Of a stretch of DNA of 64,000 bases, positions 25,192 through 33,130 are shown piece after piece. Position 1 is the first letter of the stretch. Every line of letters begins with the position of its first letter. The DNA is taken from the NCBI GenBank assembly GCA_964553125.1, contig CAZKJW010000001.1:1-64000 (forward strand). The letters run 5' to 3'. Below the pieces are notes generated by a model, which searched no databases, was not told where the DNA came from, and saw nothing but the letters and a program-made list of their open reading frames with translations. Made by a program: the position numbers and the translations under genes. This stretch comes from Aphodomonas sp964553125 (lineage in GTDB: Bacteria; Bacillota; Clostridia; Christensenellales; Aristaeellaceae).

Positions 25192-26694
25192 ATGAACATT
25201 GCGCAGGCGAAGGAGCAGATCAAGCACGCAATGCGCGCATATTTTACCAAGGACGAATTCGGCAATTACAGAATTCCCATTGAAAAGCAGCGCCCCGTCT
25301 TTCTGATTGGCCCGCCCGGCATCGGCAAGACGGCGATTATGGAGCAGATTGCGGCCGAACTGGGCGTGGGGCTGGTGTCGTATTCGATGACGCATCACAC
25401 GCGCCAGAGCGCGCTCGGCCTGCCGTATATCACGACGAAAAGCTACGGCGGCAAGGAGTATCAGGTTTCCGAATACACAATGAGCGAAATCATCGGCTCC
25501 GTATACGACCTCATGCGGGAAACCGGCAAAACGGAGGGCATTCTTTTTCTGGATGAAATCAACTGCGTCTCCGAAACGCTTGCGCCGTGTATGCTCCAGT
25601 TCCTGCAATACAAGGTGTTCGGGCAGCACCGTGTGCCGCCGGGATGGATTCTGGTCACGGCGGGCAACCCGCCCGAATACAACAAGTCCGTCCGCGATTT
25701 TGACATCGCCACATGGGACCGTCTCAAACGCATCGACGTGGAGCCGGATTACGAGGTGTGGAAGGCCTACGCGCGGAGCAAAGGCGTGCATCCGTCGGTG
25801 ACGACCTATCTGGCGGCGCGCAAGAAGGATTTCTTCAAGGTGGAAAACGCTGCCGACGGCAGGCATTTCGTCACCGCGCGTGGCTGGGACGACCTGTCTG
25901 AGATGATCAAGCTGTACGAGGAGAACGGCATTGCCGTTGACGAGCGGCTGATCGGTCAGTATCTGCAGGACAGAAGGACGGCGCGCGACTTCGCGCTTTA
26001 CTATGACCTGTTCAACAAGTATCGCAGCGACTACCGGATTGACTCCATTCTCGAGGGTGAGATCAGCGAGACGATCGTGCTCCGCGCCCAGCGCGCGCAG
26101 ATGGACGAGCGGCTTTCCGTGCTGGGGCTGCTTTTCGACGCGGTGCTGGCCAAGCTGAAGGCCGTGTGCGAGACGGAGAATGTGCTTGAAAAGCTATCCG
26201 GAACGCTTCGCGCGCTCCGGGACGCGCCGGGCGATATGGCGCAGGCGCTGGACGAGCGCATTCAGGCATATGCCGCGGACATGGAAGCCGGAAGGCGGGC
26301 GTCCTCGCTGTCCCAGCAGGCGCAGCGGGAGATTCAGCGCGTGATGCGGACGCTGGAAACCTACCGCGCCGAATGGCTGACGAGTCCGGCGCAGGCGGGC
26401 GAAGGGTTCGCGTGGCTCAAGGCGCGCTTTGCGCGGGAGGTGGAGGCGCTGCGCAGCGAGGCGAAACAGGCCGGGCAGGCGCTGGAGAACGCGTTCCGCT
26501 TCTGCGAGAAAGCGTTTGAGGACGGCGACGAGGTGCTGATCTTCGTCACGGAGCTGACCGCCGATTACAGCAGCGCGCGCTTCATCGGCCACTATGGCTG
26601 CGACAGCTACTACATGCACAACAAGGAGCTGCAATTCGAGCAGCGGCAGACGGAGATTATCAAGCGGATTGACCAGATGGACTGGAGCCTGTGA
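25192..26694 (+). CDS. MoxR-like AAA+ ATPase
   Basis: 500 residues. Walker A GPPGIGKTAIMEQ near residue 40, Walker B ILFLDEINC, sensor 1 VTAGNPPEYN, and an arginine-finger-like segment ATWDRLKRIDVEPDY. The C-terminal 200 residues are long helices, probably coiled coil, which is longer than usual. MoxR ATPases pair with VWA proteins to remodel or load metal into partners. It is translated from AGGAGG right after the repeat protein gene. Confidence 0.88.
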   Translation: MNIAQAKEQIKHAMRAYFTKDEFGNYRIPIEKQRPVFLIGPPGIGKTAIMEQIAAELGVGLVSYSMTHHTRQSALGLPYITTKSYGGKEYQVSEYTMSEIIGSVYDLMRETGKTEGILFLDEINCVSETLAPCMLQFLQYKVFGQHRVPPGWILVTAGNPPEYNKSVRDFDIATWDRLKRIDVEPDYEVWKAYARSKGVHPSVTTYLAARKKDFFKVENAADGRHFVTARGWDDLSEMIKLYEENGIAVDERLIGQYLQDRRTARDFALYYDLFNKYRSDYRIDSILEGEISETIVLRAQRAQMDERLSVLGLLFDAVLAKLKAVCETENVLEKLSGTLRALRDAPGDMAQALDERIQAYAADMEAGRRASSLSQQAQREIQRVMRTLETYRAEWLTSPAQAGEGFAWLKARFAREVEALRSEAKQAGQALENAFRFCEKAFEDGDEVLIFVTELTADYSSARFIGHYGCDSYYMHNKELQFEQRQTEIIKRIDQMDWSL

Positions 26695-26711
26695 CGGGAG
26701 GAGGAACGGCA

Positions 26712-27197
26712 ATGACCTTTGCGCAGTATCAGGCGCTGATCGGAGCGGGCGGCGAAGTCGCTTCCCTGCAGAAGCAATACCTTCTGCCGGTCATCATGGA
26801 GGAGAAGGAAGCGTTTATCAGGGCCGAATACGGCCGGCTTCAGAGCGTGATGGGCTCGGAATACCACGAGGGGGAGACGACGCACGTTTTCCACCCGCTG
26901 CCCGAAGCCGCGCAGGGCGAGGAGAGGGTGCTTGGAAACCCGCAGGAGCTGGAGCTTGCGGAGCTGGCGATGCTGCCGCATCTGAGCAGGAGAATCCCGC
27001 GGCTGGGCACGGTGAGCGTCATGCCGCTGTTTCAGGCGTATCCGGCGGACAGCTTCCGCCTGCAGCTGCTCGCCGACGCGCATGAGCGCGTCATGATCGG
27101 TATGCCGCTGACGGACGTGCAGGCAAAGACGCTTCTCAACGGCCATGCGGAATACATGCTGAGCAAGCAGCCGCAGGAGGTTGTGGTCATCAAATAA
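26712..27197 (+). CDS. Unknown 161-residue protein in the MoxR-VWA operon
   Basis: Start MTFAQYQALIG with GGGAGGAGG upstream, 17 bp after the ATPase gene. Soluble, no signal peptide, no motif I recognise. The middle is rich in Glu and Pro. It is kept in the same operon, so it may be a small partner of the ATPase. Confidence 0.7.
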   Translation: MTFAQYQALIGAGGEVASLQKQYLLPVIMEEKEAFIRAEYGRLQSVMGSEYHEGETTHVFHPLPEAAQGEERVLGNPQELELAELAMLPHLSRRIPRLGTVSVMPLFQAYPADSFRLQLLADAHERVMIGMPLTDVQAKTLLNGHAEYMLSKQPQEVVVIK

Positions 27198-27214
27198 GAG
27201 GGGAGAGAGAGCCA

Positions 27215-28222
27215 ATGGCGGAGATGGGCATTTACAGCGCTTTGGCGGAGAACGCGCCCAAAGCGGCTGCATATGTTCGGGAGCAGCTGCGGGGTGCTGC
27301 GCAGTACGATATCGACGAGGTGCTTTATGCAGTCGGCGAGGTGTTCGGGATGATTGCGGCCGCAGATGCGGCGCATGGCGCCGTAAACATCAAGGTGGAG
27401 AACACATACAAGGGGATCTGCGTTCAGTTCATACACGCAGGCCCCATTCTGAATCCATGTCCGGAGGAGCCGCAGAGCCGGGTGCGCCGCGAGATGGACG
27501 AGATTTCCTTTGAATTCAAATACGGCCGAAATGTTCTGACCGTGTTTCGAAGAAAAAACACACACGAGGTGAGAGAGATGAAAGGGACGATCGAAATCAA
27601 CGGGAAGAAGCTCTGCGCAGGCACGGCGATTGCAGTTGTGGACGGCGCGACGCAGGCAGAGGTGCTGGCGCAGCTTGGCGCGCTGGACGCTTCCGCCGTC
27701 GCGGTGGAATGGCGCATCGACAGCTATGCGGACGTGTTTGAAATCAAGCAGATGCCCGCGGCGCTTTCCGCAGTGCGCGGCGCGCTCGGGGATCGGGTGC
27801 TGATGTATACGTTCCGCGATAAGCGGATCGGCGGCGCGCATCCGACCTCCTGCATGTATGCGACCCGCCTGAACAACCTCGCGCTTCAGCCGGGCGAGGC
27901 GGATCTGGTGACGGTGGAGTGGTACAGCGAGCTGGACGCCGCGAAGGCCAACATCAGCCACATTCATCAGGCGGGCAAGCTGGCCGTGGCTTCGTGGTGC
28001 GACGGCGAAACGCTGCCCGACGCGGCGAGCATTGAGGCGAAGCTCGCTTCCATGCTGGAGTCTGGCGCGGACGTGCTGGAATACGGCGCGGTGTGCGAAG
28101 GCGAGGAAGAAAAGGCCGCGCTGGTTCGCGCGCTGAAGGCGTTCAAGCAGGCGCATGAGGATGTTTGCCTGATTTGCTCGGCAAAGGATAAAACCGGCAG
28201 GGAGACCAAGACGGTTCTGTAA
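27215..28222 (+). CDS. RsbW-like domain fused to a degenerate type I dehydroquinase-like domain
   Basis: 335 residues. Residues 1-115 resemble anti-sigma/GHKL ATPase proteins: YDIDEVLYAVGEVFGMIAAA in the place of the family's N-box helix, and later ISFEFKYGRNVLTVF. From Met122 on, the protein follows type I 3-dehydroquinate dehydratase (AroD): VAVEWRIDSYAD, MYTFRDKRIGG, and GADVLEYGAV. The residues needed for catalysis in AroD (Glu in TFRxxxEGG, His in the HDF motif, the Schiff-base Lys in DIxKIA) are replaced by Ile, no His, and Glu. It is therefore probably a binding domain, not an enzyme. A good internal ribosome binding site before ATG 27578 could also give the second domain alone. Confidence 0.6.
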   Translation: MAEMGIYSALAENAPKAAAYVREQLRGAAQYDIDEVLYAVGEVFGMIAAADAAHGAVNIKVENTYKGICVQFIHAGPILNPCPEEPQSRVRREMDEISFEFKYGRNVLTVFRRKNTHEVREMKGTIEINGKKLCAGTAIAVVDGATQAEVLAQLGALDASAVAVEWRIDSYADVFEIKQMPAALSAVRGALGDRVLMYTFRDKRIGGAHPTSCMYATRLNNLALQPGEADLVTVEWYSELDAAKANISHIHQAGKLAVASWCDGETLPDAASIEAKLASMLESGADVLEYGAVCEGEEEKAALVRALKAFKQAHEDVCLICSAKDKTGRETKTVL

Positions 28223-28351
28223 CGGAAAACCGCTTGGGCGAAGAAAAAACGAATAGCAGAAAAAGCTGTACCGTTTTGTTGCGGGAGGGCTAAAAGCTCT
28301 CATATCCTTGTACCCAAACTTCAACACAAAAGAAAGATAGGGGAAATTGAT

Positions 28352-28807
28352 ATGAAAAAGTTGACGAAATTTGACCTTGTGCTCAATCTGTGGATCTCGG
28401 TTATCATCAACGTTGCGCTGAGCATCGCGCTGCCCATCATTGCCATGGGCGCGCTGACGTTCGGGATGTTCATCAAGGGCTTTGCAATCGCGTTCCCCGT
28501 GAGCACCATTCTGGTGCTGGTGCTGCCGATTGTGCCTCTGGGAAACCGCTTTGCGGCCGCGCTCGGCGCGAAGCCGAACACGCCCGTGTTCACGCTGCTT
28601 TCCACGATCGTGCTCGCCGCGCTGCTCGGAACGTTGATGAGCCTGCTGATGACCGCTGTCAACGCGGGCATAGGCCCGTGGTTTGTAAGCGCATGGCTGT
28701 CCTGCTATCCGCTGGTTCTGCTGACCGTGTATCTTTCCGCGCTGCTGGGGATTTTTACCGGCGTGCCGGTGACGAAGAAGCTGGTCGGCGCGCCCAAGGG
28801 ACACTGA
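28352..28807 (+). CDS. Small integral membrane protein (DUF2798-like)
   Basis: 151 residues with four hydrophobic helices, starting MKKLTKFDLVLN. The pattern FxxxF/IxxW near helix 1 and MSLLMTAVN in helix 3 look like DUF2798 membrane proteins of unknown role. It stands alone: 129 bp separate it from the fusion gene upstream, with no clear promoter found in that gap. Confidence 0.7.
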   Translation: MKKLTKFDLVLNLWISVIINVALSIALPIIAMGALTFGMFIKGFAIAFPVSTILVLVLPIVPLGNRFAAALGAKPNTPVFTLLSTIVLAALLGTLMSLLMTAVNAGIGPWFVSAWLSCYPLVLLTVYLSALLGIFTGVPVTKKLVGAPKGH

Positions 28808-28817
28808 TTCTTTCTCC

Positions 28818-28850
28818 GTACCCGACCCGGACAGGCTCCGGGTCGGGTAC
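28818..28850 (+). repeat. Perfect 13-bp inverted repeat
   Basis: GTACCCGACCCGG, a 7-base loop, CCGGGTCGGGTAC. No T run follows, so it is not a standard terminator, but it may slow or end transcription between the membrane protein gene and 28872. Confidence 0.7.
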
Positions 28851-28871
28851 GCAAATACAAGGAGGCATACT

Positions 28872-29981
28872 GTGATCATACTCAACAGTCACAACGAGCG
28901 TGGAAAGCTCTCCGCAACGCTTCGCATTGAACGGGACGAATTCTCGCAGGCGCTTGCCGACGCGTATATGGACGATACGGAACACTATGTGGTTCCCGGC
29001 TATGCGCCGGGGCTTGCGCCGCGTGAGGAGATCGAAAAGCTATACGGAGAGACGGCGCTTTTTGACGAGGCACTCGATCGCTGCGTGCCGAAGATGTATA
29101 ACGAGTATCTCGTGCAGGAAGGCGTGCGGATTATCGGCCGCCCCAAGCTGATCAGCGTGACATGGATGGAGGGCGGCGGCGCCGCCTTTACCGTGGAAGC
29201 GGACGTGTATCCGGAGGTGAAGCTGGGGCAGTATAAGGGGCTGAAGGTCGAGGGCGCGTTTGAAAACGACGAAGCCTTTGAGGCGGCGGCCCTGACGCTT
29301 GCCTGCCGCAACATGGAAGCGAACGTGCCGGACGGCATGGTGGAGCAGAAGCTGGATGCCATGCTCGCCGGCGAAAAAATGCAGATGGGGCAGGATGCGA
29401 TTTATCACGTGTTGTCCGACTGCACCGCCATTCTCAAGGCGATTTACGAAGCGTGCGATGTGAACAGGCCGCTGGGGCAGATTCAGGCGGAAGCGATGGA
29501 CGTCATGCTTCAGACGGTGTCGGGGGACAATCAGACGATTTCCGCCGAGCGCTTTGAGGCGCTGCTCGCCGAGCTGGTCGAGCGGTATCGCCCGATTCCG
29601 AAGCATTTCCATGCGACGCTGGAGCAGATCACGGAGAAACGCCGCAGGCAAAAGGCTGCCTTGCAGCCCGAAGCCCGGATTGACGAGGCGTTCAAAGCGT
29701 ATCTGGGATCTATCGAGCTGACGGAGCCGCTCTGGCGCAAGGAGAGAAAGCCGCAGGCCGCGCAGGCCGCGCGGTTTGACCTGATGCTCGCCGCCGTTGC
29801 CGAGGCGGAAGCGCTGCGCGTGAGCGAGGAAGAAATGCAGGACGCGCTTTTGACGATTGCGCGGCAGTGCGGCATGGAGCCGGATGAAGTGATGGCGGCG
29901 ATTGATCCGGAACCGGTTCGCCAGCAGCTTCTGCGCGATAAGGCGCGCGGACTGATCGTCGCGTCCGCGTGCCGCGCGTGA
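28872..29981 (+). CDS. Trigger-factor-like chaperone without a PPIase domain
   Basis: 369 residues, GTG start with AAGGAGG upstream. The N-terminal domain has VVPGYAPGLAPREEIEKLYG, which matches the ribosome-binding-domain helix pair of trigger factor, and FTVEADVYPEVKLGQYKGLKV matches the linker that leads into the PPIase domain. That FKBP-type domain is missing; the sequence passes directly into the helical SurA-like substrate-binding part. The ribosome-contact signature GFRxGKxP is changed to GYAPGLAP. Probably a specialised holdase paralogue, not the housekeeping trigger factor. Confidence 0.78.
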   Translation: MIILNSHNERGKLSATLRIERDEFSQALADAYMDDTEHYVVPGYAPGLAPREEIEKLYGETALFDEALDRCVPKMYNEYLVQEGVRIIGRPKLISVTWMEGGGAAFTVEADVYPEVKLGQYKGLKVEGAFENDEAFEAAALTLACRNMEANVPDGMVEQKLDAMLAGEKMQMGQDAIYHVLSDCTAILKAIYEACDVNRPLGQIQAEAMDVMLQTVSGDNQTISAERFEALLAELVERYRPIPKHFHATLEQITEKRRRQKAALQPEARIDEAFKAYLGSIELTEPLWRKERKPQAAQAARFDLMLAAVAEAEALRVSEEEMQDALLTIARQCGMEPDEVMAAIDPEPVRQQLLRDKARGLIVASACRA

Positions 29982-29994
29982 GGAGGGACGGAGC

Positions 29995-30849
29995 ATGAAA
30001 AGAACGGTGCTCTTTGGCGCGGGACAAATGGGCGCGATGGGCGCGTGGCTGCTCGGCGGCGATCACCGGATCGTATGCTTTGCCGATAACGCGCCCGAAA
30101 GGCAGGGCGGCACGCTTTGCGGCATACCGATTCTTTCCCCGGAGCAGAGCCTGATGACCGAGCCAGCCTGCTTCTGCCTGTGCGTGCTGGACGACGAGCG
30201 CGCCGGACAGATGGAGAACCAGCTTCGCGCGCTGGGCTTCTGCGGCGACGTGCTGCGCCTGAGCGCGCTGATTCCATTTGACGCGCGCGTCGCGACCATG
30301 CGTATGCTCGCTGAGGAAATTCACGCGCGCAATGTGCCGGGCGACGTGGCGGAGCTGGGCGTATACCGCGGAGAGTTCGCGGTACACATCAACGCGGCGT
30401 TCCCCGACAGGATGCTGCATCTGTTCGACACGTTTGAAGGCTTTCCGGAGCAGGACGTGGCGACGGAAAGGCAGCTGGGGCTATCGCGCGCCGCGGCCGG
30501 GGACTTTGGCGGCATCACGCAGAATATCGTCTGGAAGACGGTGCCCTATCCGGACATGACCGTCACCTACAAGGGCTATTTTCCGGATACGTTCCCGCCC
30601 TGCGCGGACAAGCAGTTCGCTTTCGTCTCCATCGACGCGGACTTGTACGCGCCGACTGCGGCGGCGCTGCCGCTTTTCTGGGAGCGGCTTTCGCCCGGCG
30701 GAGCCATCATCGTGCACGACTATGACAGCGCGCAGTTTCCCGGCGCGGGGAAAGCGGTGCGGGAGTTTTGCCGGAGGACGGGCGTGCGCGCCATCCCCCT
30801 GTGCGACCTGCACGCCAGCGCCCTGCTGGCGAAGGCGTACAGCGACTGA
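29995..30849 (+). CDS. TylF/MycF-type O-methyltransferase with an N-terminal nucleotide-sugar-type Rossmann domain
   Basis: 284 residues. The first 90 look like the PglD N-terminal or NAD-type fold (VLFGAGQMGAMGAWLLGG, FADNAPERQGGTLCGIPIL). Residues 105-284 are the TylF family: GDVAELGVYRGEFAVHINAA, LHLFDTFEGFPEQD, FAFVSIDADLY and GGAIIVHDYDS, with metal-binding acidic residues. Such enzymes methylate sugar hydroxyls in surface glycans or antibiotics. It lies 13 bp after the chaperone gene; no sugar cluster is visible before the assembly gap. Confidence 0.82.
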   Translation: MKRTVLFGAGQMGAMGAWLLGGDHRIVCFADNAPERQGGTLCGIPILSPEQSLMTEPACFCLCVLDDERAGQMENQLRALGFCGDVLRLSALIPFDARVATMRMLAEEIHARNVPGDVAELGVYRGEFAVHINAAFPDRMLHLFDTFEGFPEQDVATERQLGLSRAAAGDFGGITQNIVWKTVPYPDMTVTYKGYFPDTFPPCADKQFAFVSIDADLYAPTAAALPLFWERLSPGGAIIVHDYDSAQFPGAGKAVREFCRRTGVRAIPLCDLHASALLAKAYSD

Positions 30850-30991
30850 AAAGGCATAACGGCCAAAGCGCCGGGGCTGGCAGAGAGGATTTATTTGCCG
30901 CATGGCGGCAATATGGCAAGGCGACCGGCAGGAGTGCTCGAGCACTGCATATATTCCAGACTTCATGCAGCAGGAGCGCTGTATGGCGTAA

Positions 30992-31144
30992 GCGTTTTCA
31001 TATCTGGCGGCGATTCCGATTGAACCGCGGATCCCGTGCTATGCAGGCATTGCCTATATGAAAAAAGCCAAGCCCGCAGTGCAGGATTTTGTCCGCTATA
31101 TATGCGAGCACATGGATGAAATCTCTCAGGCGTATCCGCAGTGA
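30992..31144 (+). pseudogene. Remnant of the C-terminus of a LysR-type regulator
   Basis: The frame ending at 31144 reads YLAAIPIEPRIPCYAGIAY, then KKAKPAVQDFVRYI and stops after AYPQ. This is the usual end of LysR effector domains. The frame is closed by a stop at 30989-30991, so only about 50 residues remain. The rest of 30850-31215 shows no gene. Confidence 0.6.
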
Positions 31145-31215
31145 GAGAATCCGGAAACAAATCGAAGCAGGGCAGAGAGAACGCATGCTGCACTTCTCTG
31201 CAAGGGAGAGAAAAT

Positions 31216-31315
31216 NNNNNNNNNNNNNNNNNNNNNNNNNNNNNNNNNNNNNNNNNNNNNNNNNNNNNNNNNNNNNNNNNNNNNNNNNNNNNNNNNNNNN
31301 NNNNNNNNNNNNNNN
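31216..31315. other. Assembly gap of 100 N
   Basis: Exactly 100 ambiguous bases, the usual placeholder for a gap of unknown size. Order and distance of the two sides come from scaffolding, not from sequence. Confidence 0.99.
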
Positions 31316-31587
31316 CGTTTGTCATCAAGCCATTCAAATTATGGGAAAACTTTGAACTGGACTTAAAAGTGATTGCGCCTTATGTTGAGGAAGGCGAGAT
31401 TGAGCGACTTCGCTCGGAATGGGTTTTGATGAAGTACCGAAGCGACTATGACGCAATTTACGAGGATATTCGTGAAGTCCAAGAGCGTCAGGGAATATAT
31501 TGCGTTGAATATAGTCTTGCAGGGATCCTTGAGAAAGGGCCTGATGGAGTTGCGCCAACGCCGATACGTGGCGGCGACGGTTTATGA
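31316..31587 (+). CDS. Unknown protein fragment, 5' end lost in the gap
   Basis: The frame enters from the gap and reads FVIKPFKLWENFELDLKVIA, then a charged helical stretch, and ends IRGGDGL. No family recognised. It lies on the chromosome side of the attachment site. Coding nature is plausible but not proven. Confidence 0.4.
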
Positions 31588-31713
31588 ACGGCAGCTGTGT
31601 TGCCATATTTATCCGGCGACGGTAGATTCGGCGGAATTTGCTGCATTCCAGAAACGTCCGCATTGCAGGGCGTGATAACAGCCCCGCGAAGCCGTATCCT
31701 GCGGAGCAGATAC

Positions 31714-31750
31714 AGAAATAAAAAGAAAGGACTCCAATGCAGAGTCCTTT
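31714..31750 (-). terminator. Minus-strand hairpin and T run left of the att site
   Basis: AAAGGACTC (31726-31734) and GAGTCCTTT (31742-31750) pair; on the minus strand CTTTCTTTTTATTT follows. 31588-31725 holds no gene that I can see. Confidence 0.7.
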
Positions 31751-31762
31751 CAAAATTGTCTG

Positions 31763-31792
31763 AAAACAAAAACCAGTCATTTCTGACTGGTT
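31763..31792 (-). terminator. Minus-strand terminator directly after the tRNA-Thr fragment
   Basis: AACCAGTCA-gaaa-TGACTGGTT on the minus strand followed by TTTGTTTTC. This is the kind of terminator found just behind a tRNA gene and marks the chromosome side of the junction. Confidence 0.78.
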
Positions 31793-31794
31793 CA

Positions 31795-31839
31795 TGGAGC
31801 TGATAGCCAGATTCGAACTGGCGACCTCATCCTTACCAA
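31795..31839 (-). other. Attachment site: 3' half of tRNA-Thr(GGT)
   Basis: On the minus strand the 45 bases run from the anticodon loop (TTGGTAA, anticodon GGT) through the anticodon stem, variable loop, the T arm GCCAG-TTCGAAT-CTGGC and the acceptor strand to CCA. Upstream the sequence no longer fits a tRNA, so there is no D arm or 5' acceptor strand. Such a 3' copy is left when an element integrates into a tRNA gene. Its orientation places the integrated element on the right (31840 onward) and the chromosome on the left. Confidence 0.88.
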
Positions 31840-31969
31840 TTATCCGTTATGGCAAATCATTTTAATACTATTGTATGAAAGAGCGCGATCTTTTCTCAAG
31901 GGTATGCTTTGAATAAAGCTCCGTATCAAGCGAAGTTTTATTCAGAGTATAGAAGGCGACTGCGTTCTC

Positions 31970-31997
31970 CGCGAAAGAAACAGGCACTATTATGAAA
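31970..31997 (+). promoter_or_regulatory. 28-bp phage promoter-like motif, copy 1
   Basis: CGCGAAAGAAACA...CTATTATGAAA, 31 bases before the start of the 24-residue gene at 32028. Confidence 0.7.
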
Positions 31998-32027
31998 ACC
32001 TGATGATATTTCAAAGGAGATGGAACA

Positions 32028-32102
32028 ATGGTAGGAATTGTAGGTTGTGTGTTTATTGCTGTTGGAGCCATGCTGGTGGCGAAATGGATTAAGGACGTCT
32101 GA
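32028..32102 (+). CDS. 24-residue membrane peptide
   Basis: MVGIVGCVFIAVGAMLVAKW plus four residues (IKDV): one hydrophobic helix. AAAGGAG stands 9 bases before the ATG. It has promoter motif copy 1 before it and a terminator right behind it, so it is a complete single-gene cassette. Function unknown. Confidence 0.6.
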   Translation: MVGIVGCVFIAVGAMLVAKWIKDV

Positions 32103-32107
32103 CGGAC

Positions 32108-32137
32108 AGAGCCCGATTGCAAGGGCTCTTTCTTTTT
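32108..32137 (+). terminator. Terminator of the 24-residue gene
   Basis: AGAGCCC-gattgcaa-GGGCTCT then TTCTTTTT. Confidence 0.9.
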
Positions 32138-32197
32138 GCCGCTATGCGCGCTATTCTAAGATAGAAGGGCTATTCTAAATTAAGGGAGTTCGAAGAA

Positions 32198-32275
32198 ACG
32201 ACTAAGGGCGAGGACACTCCAAAGGAGTACCGTAGCCTTGTATCCAGCGCCGCTTGCAAATCGGTGATGGGCGCA
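32198..32275 (+). ncRNA. Structured leader RNA, copy A
   Basis: ACTAAGGGCGAGGACA is shared with copies B (35211) and C (40817). Helices: GG-a-cACTCC-aaa-GGAGTa-CC, outer GGGC with GCCT, and a second arm with CCA/TGG and CCG/CGG. Several pairs differ from the other copies but stay paired. The most diverged of the three. Confidence 0.6.
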
Positions 32276-32402
32276 AAAAGAATCGGGGTGGCAGATGTGG
32301 CCTTCTTGTGTTTCGAAGGAGGGCATCGAGGGCGCGTGAGCCGCCTTCTTTATGGTCGAATTCTATATTAGCAAATGCTCACTAAGAAATGGAGGTACTC
32401 AT

Positions 32403-32822
32403 GTGGGTGCAGCGATTCGTCCTGAAATCTCTGTGAAAAACCGTTATTGGCTTCCTAAGCATCGTTATTACGAGCTGTATCATTTCTGCTTGCAATACCC
32501 GGAATGGAATAAGAACTATCTTTCGCTTGATGGATATTCTGCAAAATCCGGAAGCGTGGTTGAGCAACAGTGTTCATATGAAACGGTAGACCCAACCGTA
32601 GTTTATGCAGAAGCACGGCTATATTATCGTGAACGGATAGAGATGATCGAGAATGCGGCAAAGGAGGCCGCGGCAGATCTATATTTACCGATGCTTCGGG
32701 CAGTAACCGAAGGGATTTCTTACGAGCATCTGAACGCTCAGAGCAGAATACCGTGTTGCAAAGACGTATGGTATACGATCTACAGGCGATTCTTTTGGCT
32801 TCTTGACAAGGCGCGTAAATAA
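32403..32822 (+). CDS. Conserved phage protein of unknown function
   Basis: 139 residues from the GTG with GGAGG 9 bases upstream; an ATG at 32352 in the same frame is possible but has no binding site. Sequence features: SVKNRYWLPKHRYYELYHFC and IPCCKDVWYTIYRRFFWLLD. Aromatic-rich and helical; I recognise the type from Clostridia phages but no function. Lies after structured RNA copy A. Confidence 0.65.
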   Translation: MGAAIRPEISVKNRYWLPKHRYYELYHFCLQYPEWNKNYLSLDGYSAKSGSVVEQQCSYETVDPTVVYAEARLYYRERIEMIENAAKEAAADLYLPMLRAVTEGISYEHLNAQSRIPCCKDVWYTIYRRFFWLLDKARK

Positions 32823-32839
32823 CATCGCTCCTTATGAAA
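32812..32839 (+). promoter_or_regulatory. 28-bp phage promoter-like motif, copy 2
   Basis: CGCGTAAATAACA...CCTTATGAAA overlapping the end of the upstream gene, 13 bases before the ATG at 32852. Confidence 0.68.
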
Positions 32840-32851
32840 GGAGCTGGTAAA

Positions 32852-33028
32852 ATGGGACAAACAATTTGGACGGGTTTTCTGCTAACGATCGGCTGGTTTT
32901 TATCCAGAGTTTGTATTAGCTTTGTTGTAGGGTTTATGAATGCTCTGCTGTACAGCGTATGGCCCTGGTATCGAAAAATCATCGACGCATATGAGAGCAG
33001 AAGGTGTAATTGGAAGCGGAAATACTAA
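32852..33028 (+). CDS. 58-residue membrane protein
   Basis: MGQTIWTGFLLTIGWFLSRV and a second hydrophobic part up to YSVWPWYRK, then a basic tail. AAAGGAG before the ATG. Single-gene cassette between motif copy 2 and a terminator. Confidence 0.6.
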   Translation: MGQTIWTGFLLTIGWFLSRVCISFVVGFMNALLYSVWPWYRKIIDAYESRRCNWKRKY

Positions 33029-33040
33029 GTAACTTCGGAT

Positions 33041-33077
33041 AGGGGTCATGTGACGTAAGCATGGCCTCTTTCTTTTT
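33041..33077 (+). terminator. Terminator
   Basis: AGGGGTCATG pairs with CATGGCCTCT, followed by TTCTTTTT. Confidence 0.85.
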
Positions 33078-33130
33078 CAGCACGCAGGTGACAGCGAACT
33101 GTGGTAAAATCATAGTATCGGAGGGTGAAA

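Noticed and set aside
23221..25866. Very long open frame on the minus strand opposite the LRR and MoxR genes
   Set aside because: Mirror of GC-rich codon bias in the real genes; no start with a binding site, Arg/His/Ala-rich, no domain.
27032..28885. 617-codon minus-strand frame
   Set aside because: Opposite three supported genes; no ribosome binding site or family signal.
31801..31860. Possible complete tRNA gene
   Set aside because: Only the 3' half fits; no D arm or 5' acceptor strand upstream.
32295..32339. 13-codon frame beginning MWPSCVSKEG
   Set aside because: Too short, weak binding site, no support; likely part of the leader.
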